Below, one piece after another: positions 56,158 through 64,000 of a stretch of 64,000 nt of DNA. The stretch's first letter is position 1, and the number at the start of each line of letters is the position of its first letter. The notes below the pieces were generated by a model that worked only from the letters and a program-made list of their open reading frames with translations, made no database searches and was not told where the DNA came from. The stretch spans positions 636,813-700,812 of the forward strand of contig BCHH01000012.1 of assembly GCA_001599595.1 (NCBI GenBank), written 5' to 3'. A program made the position numbers and the translations under genes. This DNA is from Beverwykella pulmonaria. Lineage: Eukaryota > Ascomycota > Dothideomycetes > Pleosporales > Melanommataceae.

Positions 56158-58679
56158 CTACCACTTGAAGCTCTCCTCGAAGTACTCCACGCCTCTGTAC
56201 CCCTCCGCTACTGCTCCTACGACCGCTCTTCTCACCTCATCCGCCATCGCCGCCGGTCCACACGCTACAACGGCCATTCGCCCTCTCCCTGCATGCCTTG
56301 ATGCCTCTTCTACATGAGTATAGACATCTGGCCTCCCTATAGCTACACTCACACCCTTCAAGCCCTCTAAATACTCGGCATCTTTCCCTTCTTCGTCTCG
56401 CGTGACGTGTACCTCCACTTCGACTCTTCCATCCTCAAGCAAGTCGCGGAACCGCTCCAGTATATCCACAAGGAAAGCGTGTTCGCGTACTGCCCAGACG
56501 ATATGTAGATGCCTGACACGTGAATTTCGGTATTCGAGCAGGCGGGAGAAGTAAGAAAGCGGGACCGCGATCCCTGTGCCGCCAACGAGGAAGAGGACGC
56601 TAGGGTATGTGTGCAGAGGAGCGGCCTCGCCGTAGGGCCCTTCGATCAAGACGCGTAGGGCCTGTGGGGTGGGCGTGCGTGCTAGACGGGATGTGAATCC
56701 TTCGTATGGGCGGATGAGGAATACAAGGGACGAGGATGCGATATTTGAGGATGAAGAATGGGGAAGCAGTGCCTCATATTCAGTGGAAATGTTCAAGGGC
56801 AACCTACGTGCCGAAGGGCGGTGAGAACCGCTATTCAATAGCGACGATGCTCTGGCCTGTAGACCCTCTATCACTCCATGATCCTTGCTAGAGCTTACAT
56901 ACGCCAGCGTGAAGGGATGATTCTGGTGCGCGAAGAGCACACTGTCGAGCGCATAGATGTAATAGTAACACCCTGGCTTGGGCTTTAATAGACTCTTCGA
57001 ATAGGGAACTTCGAGGCGGACGATGTTAGAGTCCGGATTGTATGTTGAGTTGCACTTTGTGTTCCAGGATCGTGGGTTGAAGGCGAAGATGCGAAGAGTG
57101 CGGAGCGCACGGTCGAAAAGCCATAATAGTAGGCATGGCAAAATGAAGATGTTATATTTGCCGTTGAAGATTTCGACGTGGCTGGCGGGTATTTAGATAA
57201 ATTATAAACGGCAGTTAAGTTGGAACACTTACTAGAACATCGTGACAAGCACAACGATGGAGCAGAGGATGTGAGTTACGAGGAAGATCTCGTAGTGGCT
57301 GCGTCGTAGTCCGCAGACGGAAACTATGCAGATAGTGCACATGAATACGGTAGCCTACAATGCTTATCAGTGATATGCGTCAAAGGGGCAAAAATGGAAG
57401 TGTCGTACCAGTTCGCCATTCCAGAAATACCGCTTATACCAGTAATGCTTGTAAAGCTGCCAGCTGCCTCCTGTAGATATCATCAGTGAAAAAATTAAGA
57501 CGAAGAGGTCCATTAGATGCTCACGTTCCCAGACCATCTTCGTATACCCAATAGAATGCAGCACTGCCTGCGCCGTCGCAACCCTCGCAACCCACCGGTG
57601 AAAATTACTATACGTCCCGAACCCCCACCCCGTCAACCAAATCAGCGTATTATTCCTCGTGCCAAAGAGCCATATGAGCGGGAGATTCGCAAGAGAAATG
57701 ATGCCCGTTCGATCGGAAACGTAACGCCACATCTGGCTCGATGTTTCCGGCCAGAAGATGTTTCCGGAGAAAACGGGATAGCTGATTGAGCAGAGGACAA
57801 TGTTGATCAGCACAAAGGAGGATATTGTTAAGGTTTGGATGCGGGGTGGGATTGTGCACCAGTGAATGTTTTGGGAACAGTGGTTGTTGAACGTTGCTGG
57901 GATGGTGATGTGGCGCTTTAGGAGAGCATATGGAAGGCTTAGGATACTATTGTCATTAGCTTTGTGGACCGGTTCATCGATGGATTCGCTGGCAAGAATA
58001 GGCTGCCACTCTTGCTGTTGGCTTCTCTGGATGAGAGATAGTAGTCGCGTACAGATGCCGATACAGATTACGATAGCCCAGAAGTAATATATGGCCATAC
58101 TGTAAAATTTAGCTTGCGTACGGATTTGCAGTATAGGTTGTTGTATCAGCACTCACGCATATGTCCAATGGATATCCTCCTCGAAGAATGCTATATCCTG
58201 TAACATGGTGAGAACCAATCCAGCAATGAAGAAAAACATCATACCAGCGTTCGAAAAGCCCTTTCAAAGTAAGAATCATCAGGTATGGTTACCTCTCCCA
58301 AATTTATCATCGGCGACTCATCACACACACCCTCCTCAGCCTTCAGCCTCCGAATCTTATCTCTGTCACCAGGCCCATAATCGGCTATAATGTCGTATGG
58401 CGGAACGTGCACACCTGTCTCTGTCCGGCATGTCCCATTGTATCCATTCAACCACTCTGCGCGGCCATCTTCGCTACAATACTCCTCAAAGCAAAAATAC
58501 AGTGATGTAGCCCTCAGAATACTCTGACACGCTCTGATCTTTCGGGATACTACGGGATTTGTGTCGTTGAAATCGACACAGTTCAGCGAGTACTGGCAGC
58601 CTTCGAAACAGTATTTACCCGACTTCAACGCAATCGCTCCACCAAAGAAGATGACGAAAAGTGAAGTGTTAGTGCGCAT
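56158..58679 (-). CDS. Ferric reductase transmembrane component (FRE type)
   Basis: Membrane flavocytochrome moving electrons from NADPH to ferric iron or siderophores outside the cell. Exons 58679-58245, 58197-58157, 58099-57525, 57470-57409, 57354-57233 and 57181-56158 join in frame to 752 residues. It has a signal peptide, then a Cys-rich extracellular part (CFEGCQYSLNC, CRTE, VCDESP), and a membrane core with haem-ligand His pairs (SNFHRWVARVATAQAVLHS; THILCSIVVLVTMFYHVEIF). It also has a flavin motif HPFTLAYV and NADPH motifs GGTGIAVPLSYFSR and ACGPAAMADEVR. The ATG at 58679 is chosen over the upstream in-frame codons because it starts the signal peptide. The 3' end is 81 bp from the monooxygenase stop (convergent). 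Confidence 0.88.
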
Positions 58680-59043
58680 GAAGGGTGAGTGCGACGCGGA
58701 TGATACCTGGAGCGATGTCGGAGATTGTGAAAATCTTATCAGATGTGATAATAGGCTAGACCTATTGAGGAAAGCCGAGAGTCGGCCGAAACGTCCTCTT
58801 CCACACACAGAAACCACTACCTAACGCCTCTCACGGCATTTACATCCATCGCGACATCCTAACTATGTGCTAGTGTTTACGTGCTAGTAATTTTTTCCTA
58901 TATGAGTGCAGGATAGCGAAGATTTACACTAACCTCTGAACCCCGTCTTGAAGCCCTAGAAGTTAAGGAAGCCACTTATCCATACCTCGAGCAGTTTCAT
59001 GAAGAACAAGTTCACTGCAGCATAAAATCGAAGAGAATAAGCC
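58680..59043. other. Promoter interval of the ferric reductase
   Basis: It holds the ferric reductase promoter on its left. I looked for GATA-type iron-regulator sites but cannot claim any by eye. Nothing else is seen. Confidence 0.35.
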
Positions 59044-59868
59044 TCAACCCAACCTGTTCCTCACCCTCGGATCTGTATCCTCTTCCTCATGCTCCATGTC
59101 TGCGACCAGTCTCTGGATCAACGGTTTCACAATCTCCATATACAACCCCTCGGCCATGATCGGCTTTGGCTTCTGCGCCAGCAAATCAAACCACATCGCC
59201 TTGTCATCATAATTCCACGTCCACCATGTCATCTCCATATTTGGCGCCCCGGGTGCATCATACCTCTGAAAATGATCCTCCTTCAACACTAGTCCGATCA
59301 ACTGGTTATACCACCTCTTGAAAAATCCTTTCACATTCGCGCCATTGAGCACGAATTTCAACGCCTTGACGTTCCGCAACCGTCGGAGCAAGCCAACTAA
59401 ATCCGTGGTAAAGTCCGAGGGGTGATGCCAGTGCGTTGATCGGTGCATGGCGATCGTCAAAAGCTCTAGCTTCAGACTCGCCATATTGAACGGCCACTTC
59501 AACCAATCTACCATCTCTCTGAAGTGTCGCGTGCCTGCGACGATCACAATCCGTCGCAGGTTCCGGATGTGGTGGTCAGACAATGGTCGCAGCAGTACTG
59601 CAAATTGAGAGTGCATGTGAACGATGTGGAACGCTGTCTGCTGAAACGCAAGGGCAGTGAAGTCATCACGGAATTGGCGACATGTGAGCAGAATTTCCAG
59701 ATGTACAGAGGAGGAGTAGGTTGGGTCGAGCCACAGGCTGCGCAATCGCGATGGGGTTACAGGTTGCGAGGGCATATATCCAACGTTTGGGGGTTGGGTG
59801 AGAACATCCGAGAGGATTGCGAAGCGGAGCTCGGCGGGAAGGGTGAGTAGGGTTGGTTTGGAGGTCAT
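59044..59868 (-). CDS. Hypothetical LPxELR-motif protein (F-box/DUF7730-like)
   Basis: A single-exon gene of 274 residues. The N-terminal LLTLPAELRFAILSDVL resembles the short helix-turn start of F-box and DUF7730 fungal proteins, and LLTCRQFRDDFTALAF follows as in those families. The C-terminus is acidic (MEHEEEDTDP). Function unknown; an adaptor for ubiquitin ligases is a possibility only. No signal peptide or membrane helix is present. Confidence 0.7.
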   Translation of the reverse strand: MTSKPTLLTLPAELRFAILSDVLTQPPNVGYMPSQPVTPSRLRSLWLDPTYSSSVHLEILLTCRQFRDDFTALAFQQTAFHIVHMHSQFAVLLRPLSDHHIRNLRRIVIVAGTRHFREMVDWLKWPFNMASLKLELLTIAMHRSTHWHHPSDFTTDLVGLLRRLRNVKALKFVLNGANVKGFFKRWYNQLIGLVLKEDHFQRYDAPGAPNMEMTWWTWNYDDKAMWFDLLAQKPKPIMAEGLYMEIVKPLIQRLVADMEHEEEDTDPRVRNRLG

Positions 59869-60503
59869 GGCCAGCTTAGTAGGAAGGGAAGGATGTGAAT
59901 CGGACTTTGATAATCAAGTTGAGGCTGCGAATCCTCGTAAAGAAGTCTCGAAACAGAAAAGAGAGATGAGAGGAATTATTATTAAAAGGATCGACAACCA
60001 GGATAATGGGCCGCAGAACCTTCAAAGTGGGGTACGCCCTCTCACGTGATTTATTAAATATGTCTAGCAAGATATCAGACATTCAAGGTTGGGTGCTACG
60101 GTGAAAGATTTGAAGGTGTCAATTCATAAAGTGATAGATTAAACCTTTAGTGTATCTTGCTGGAATGGAGTGCTAGTTTGATTGATTGTTTTGAGATCTA
60201 CCCCAATCACCTATCATTTTAAGGCAAGCACGTTGCTATTTCATATGCAATGGAGCAAGCGTTGAGATGACACATAACTATCATCATAGCATAAGAAATA
60301 ACAATGAACTTACGTTGTTACGTCTCATGGTAAAGAAAAGATTGGGATTGAATTTGATAATTTGGAATAGTCGAAGTGAGATAACTTTGATACTGTCTGT
60401 GTTAATTGGGATCACGCAGAATATTTTTGTCAACAAACGATACGCGGCTTCACTTGGAAGCTCATGTGAGGCATTGGATATTCTAGCGGGATACATCTTA
60501 TGA
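59869..60503. other. AT-rich interval without a gene
   Basis: Upstream region of the minus-strand LPxELR gene. Short frames on both strands show no family resemblance. Confidence 0.4.
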
Positions 60504-60965
60504 CTAGGTACAAACATTCTGACAATATATCCTGCCATTCAATACTTAAGAAGATCAAATCGGCAGTACTCACCACAATCCAGAATCTTCAAACAACTCA
60601 ATTTCCAACCTTCACAACATGTACAGTCTCTTCCACAAAACCTAATCGACGACTCCCGATCAACTCACCTCACCTACCCCGTTACCTATACGTCATTTTC
60701 CACAGCACTACACCCATCAACAACAAAGGCGAATCTCTTCTACGTATACCATAGTGTCACAGACGCAAAAAAACAACTTGTCCATCTCGCTGCATGTATG
60801 CTTCAGCAGCTGGGTCAAATTGCTGGCAAACCTTTCGGCGGGGTTGGGGGATATGCATTTCGAGACGTGATAGATGCGAAAAATGCGAAGGATGCTTACG
60901 AGGGTGAGATTTTCATTGTGAGGATAACGTTTGGAGATAATTATAACAATTTTGAGTCAAACTGA
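60504..60965 (+). other. Orphan coding-like stretch without a start codon
   Basis: A plus-strand frame is open for 150 codons and ends in TGA at 60963. It reads like protein over most of its length: HLTYPVTYTSFSTALHP, ANLFYVYHSVTDAKKQLVHL, MLQQLGQIAGKPFGGVGGYA, GEIFIVRITFGDNYNN. There is no ATG except internally at 60798. It may be the last exon of a gene whose first exon I cannot find, or a fragment of a dead gene. Family not recognised. Confidence 0.4.
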
Positions 60966-61158
60966 AGGAATTACGGGGGCTAGGCTATGTGCATTCACTC
61001 CATGATACCTGAGTGAAGGATATACACAGTGAAAACCAAAAAGATGGAAGTCCTTGATTTTTGGCCCTTGAAGATCAAGATGTGAATGATAGACTCCATA
61101 GTAATCAATTGAAAAATGCCGAGGGACTTCTGGAGGGGCGAACAAACTTTTCGTTCTT

Positions 61159-62264
61159 TTAGCAAATGGAATCCAATATCTTCTGAGAGGCTTCCATGTT
61201 TTCCCACGTTGACTCTGTCCCTACAAACTCGTTGCGTAGGTACATGGACCTAAATTTGCCGATGCGCTTATCATTCTCCGCAAATTCGAGATCGTCCCTA
61301 TCATGTATCTCAATCTTCTGATCTACATTGATACCACTCTCCTTCGCAATGATGTTGACCAGTCCTGGAATGGCCATAGTGTGTGTCATACGTTGTTTCA
61401 CCGGTGCAATATCTGGAGAGCAGAAAATGAAGTACGTAAGGTGGGATTCGAGGTGGTGGTAAAATGTGAAGCTTGGATGCTGAGTGGGAAGCATCCCTGC
61501 AACTACTGTTGGCGGCACATTCGTTTCGTAGACGTTAAGTGATAACATTAAGGTCGACATATCAACGGACTGTGAGTTTGATCAATATCTTTAAAGTATG
61601 AGATGTAGCAATAACCCACAAGCTGAACGCAGTCTCCGCTATCGCCAAACTTCTTTAAAGCCTCTTTGGCACTTTCCTCGATTTTATTCTTCATACGGCG
61701 GTCACAGAGCCGGCATTTGTTCTTAAGGTGACCCAGATCCATAACCGATTGGTCCTCCGGATCCACTTTGGGGCGACTTTCGCATTCCGCCGTATGTATA
61801 TCCCTCTCATCCCATGAGCGAACGTCCGTGATTTCAGCAGGCTCCTTGCAGATCAATGAAGACGTGAAGTGTGATTCACCAAGTCTCCGGACGACTTCAT
61901 GTCGCTCCTCGAGATACAGCGTTTTCAGCTCAGCGGGTGTGAGATGCGGTATGTATGTTATCGTATTCAAGGTGTTGTTCCGGCGCACTATCAGATACAG
62001 CGGGGTCTTGGGGTCGATGACCGCTTCCAGTTGCGAGAGAGCGGTTTGGAAATTTCCGCCTGAGTCTTTCGGATAGAGAATCGCCGATAATGGTTCAACT
62101 TTTCCTGCGGAGAACCTCAAAGGCAAAGCAAGCAGAGAGGCATCAGATGCGAAGACGTTGAAAGCGTCGTGGACGGCTTCGGGAAGAACTAGCATATTCA
62201 ATGATTAGCATAAAGATGGTGACAAGAATACGACTGATATATTACCAAGAGTCTTTTTCTCCAT
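61159..62264 (-). CDS. Twinfilin (two ADF/cofilin domains)
   Basis: Actin-monomer-binding protein. Exons 62264-62246, 62188-61620 and 61569-61159 give 332 residues, the normal length for fungal twinfilins. The first ADF-H domain begins LPEAVHDAFNVFASD and includes DPKTPLYLIVRR and VRRLGESHF. The second shows PSFTFYHHLESHLTYFIF and IAPVKQRMTHTMAIPGLV. The first exon has only 19 bp. The linker and C-terminus are more diverged than usual (CRLCDRRMKNK; KRIGKFRSMYLRNEF), so it may be a fast-evolving paralogue. The C-terminal Arg/Lys-rich tail typical of many twinfilins is weak. Confidence 0.78.
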
Positions 62265-63571
62265 GATACATGAGTTGAGAGTCTGACTGTAGTCTGCAGA
62301 GCATGAAGCCAGAGGCCTGCGCTACCTCTAAATGCAAAGAGGAGCCTAGTACGGACAATGTGCGGAGAAGTAAAGTCGTCAATACTGGGGTATCCCCTCT
62401 TCAATCCGCATTGCCCTGCCCATCAATGGCAGCAGGCCCCAGCATTCGTCCCGTTCCCAGGTTCGTTCAAGGATTGGCAACCTGCGGTATTCCGCAACCT
62501 GCGGTATTCCGCACACTGCGGAGTTACGCTGAAGTGGCATTGTGGTGACAAGGCGTCCGAGGAAATTGGCACAGTTACCGGACCATCAAGAGCGTATGTA
62601 GAGATGCTAGCGCAACATGGCGAGTGCTTGGTGATGGAGATGAGTGGGGAAAGTGGTGAAGGCTAGCTCGCGGAAGCCTCGGCTTGGAATACTCAGACCT
62701 CAAAACTTCCTCTGCTGTCCTCCAGTGCCCCAACTCGCTTTCAACATCGACATTCCATCAACCTTTCTCTTCTCCCAAACGGTGGCTATTTTTTTCTATA
62801 ATCCCTTCTTGTAACGTCATGCCACGCTCTTCATGTCAGCCTAGCAGGTGTACGGTCCTAGTGTCACTTCAAAACTTGCTATCTACTCGAAGGCAATCAA
62901 GTTCTGCATTCTCTTATATGTACATACTTCTCAGTTTGGAGATGAAACCGACAGGTCAGCTTGGTGATGAAGCTTCGCGACCGTACCTCTAAATAGAAAC
63001 CCTAGCTTTGCATAGCTTGATACGGGTCCCGCAAATGATTAGATCAAGCTCCTCTTCAATAACTACTCGCATTTGGTCGCGTTGTGCGACCTCTGCCGTC
63101 ACATCCTTGCCGCCTTCACTTTCGTCAAGCCATTCTTCTCTTTCGAACTTGAAGCATCTTACATCCCATGCGAGCACTTCAACAAGACATTCTCTTTACA
63201 TCGCCCCACTAATTGTCTTCTTTGAGAAGAGGCTTAGCTTTCGTCTACGCTACTCTTCTTCCTATTGCATTTGCTCCACATCTTATTTTGAGCTCTTTCA
63301 ATTCCCAAATCTCCCTATCTTCTCTTACTCATCCCTCTACAACACATACCATCATCTCCATTATCATACAAGCTCCTGACATGCAACACGTCAACTGTCA
63401 TTTTACGCCACATAAACCTCACTTACAGCTTCTTTTACTTTTGCATCAACCAGATCTAAAACTACATTCCACTTAGTTCTCGCTTGTCATATTTCATTCA
63501 CATTACGCAAGTACCATTGGATCACAAGGTCTCGGAGACCTACGCTTCAGCTACTTCGGTATGAACAGCTT
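62265..63571. other. Interval right of twinfilin
   Basis: Holds the twinfilin promoter and a 17-bp tandem repeat at 62478-62520. No gene is supported; the C/T-rich plus strand from about 63080 to 63480 resembles a fungal 5' leader. Confidence 0.4.
62478..62520. repeat. 17-bp tandem repeat
   Basis: CAACCTGCGGTATTCCG occurs twice without change (62478-62494 and 62495-62511), followed by a partial third copy (CACACTGCGG). Confidence 0.75.
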
Positions 63572-63868
63572 ATGACCCTTCATCTCCTCCCGTATAATCA
63601 TCGACTTCCGAGGTTTCCAGACACGAAAATTGACAATATCACGCTTTTGAACTTCGAAAAATTCTGCCGGTTCAGCGCCTCCAAGGAGTGGCTTGAAAGC
63701 TACGATATCGCGACTGAAGCTCCTCTAGATCATTCGTGGTACGGCGCTGACCCTTATGCAATCTCTCATGGGCTCTCTGGTTTTTTAGTTATCGATGCGT
63801 TAGGAGCCATTCCTAAGAATGACGTCGAGTTGCGATATCTGAAGCGCAACAAGCTGGACCTCATATGA
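63572..63868 (+). CDS. Hypothetical short ORF near the right edge
   Basis: 98 codons from ATG to TGA. Parts look protein-like (LLNFEKFCRFSASKEWLES; SHGLSGFLVIDALGAIP), but no family is recognised and no introns or partner exons are evident. It follows a C/T-rich leader-like stretch, which gives slight support. It may be a partial or dead gene. Confidence 0.3.
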   Translation: MTLHLLPYNHRLPRFPDTKIDNITLLNFEKFCRFSASKEWLESYDIATEAPLDHSWYGADPYAISHGLSGFLVIDALGAIPKNDVELRYLKRNKLDLI

Positions 63869-64000
63869 TGACGGCGCTGGACGCGGATTTTCAGCATTAG
63901 CATCGGATCATGACTGATAACTTTATCGAGGATATCAAGGAGCTATGGAGGCCTCCGTTACCTGTAATTCTTAGGCCGGACTAGAGCGATATGCACGCGG

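Overview
The window is nuclear DNA of a filamentous ascomycete (Pezizomycotina). Nearly every gene is split by short introns of about 45-90 bp with GT..AG ends. The protein families are typical of moulds: DUF4360 secreted protein, PTH11/rhodopsin-like membrane protein, bifunctional copalyl diphosphate/kaurene-type synthase, fungal P450, DHA2 efflux pump and an AA8 cytochrome domain. I cannot place it below subphylum from sequence alone.

Layout. 2.2-5.9 kb: a large RING + PH-like + VWA protein with Ste5/Far1 scaffold architecture. 6-10.8 kb: no gene I can support. 10.8-12.1 kb: mitochondrial protease OMA1. 12.7-13.4 kb: a DUF4360 secreted protein. 13.4-23.5 kb: an AT-rich gene graveyard with a DHA2 transporter remnant, a 1.08-kb non-autonomous hAT element with perfect 8-bp target duplications, a broken rhodopsin-like membrane protein and an aldo-keto reductase with a premature stop.

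23.5-37.3 kb is the metabolically richest part. It holds a secreted FAD-linked (BBE-type) oxidase, then a divergently transcribed cytochrome P450 and class II/class I diterpene cyclase sharing a 1.2-kb promoter region, then a secreted GH3 glycosidase. This looks like a small diterpenoid gene cluster; no GGPP synthase or prenyltransferase lies in the window.

38.5-45.2 kb: Mpv17/PMP22 membrane protein and a DUF829/PaxU-type hydrolase that converge with a 6-bp overlap, an ISG12/IFI6-type small membrane protein, an AA8 haem domain protein, and an MCT-like MFS transporter with a GC-AG intron. 45.4-49.2 kb: a second decayed zone with a broken unknown gene, a copy of a repeat also found at 14.6 kb, and a large imperfect inverted repeat.

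49.2-58.7 kb: DHA2 efflux pump, LovC/ToxD-like enoyl reductase, extended SDR reductase, flavin monooxygenase and ferric reductase. This is a compact redox-plus-efflux group without a backbone synthase. 59-64 kb: an unknown LPxELR-motif protein, an orphan coding-like stretch, a twinfilin, and a short hypothetical ORF near the right edge.

Exon coordinates were read by eye from splice sites, frame continuity and family conservation; no search or alignment program was run.
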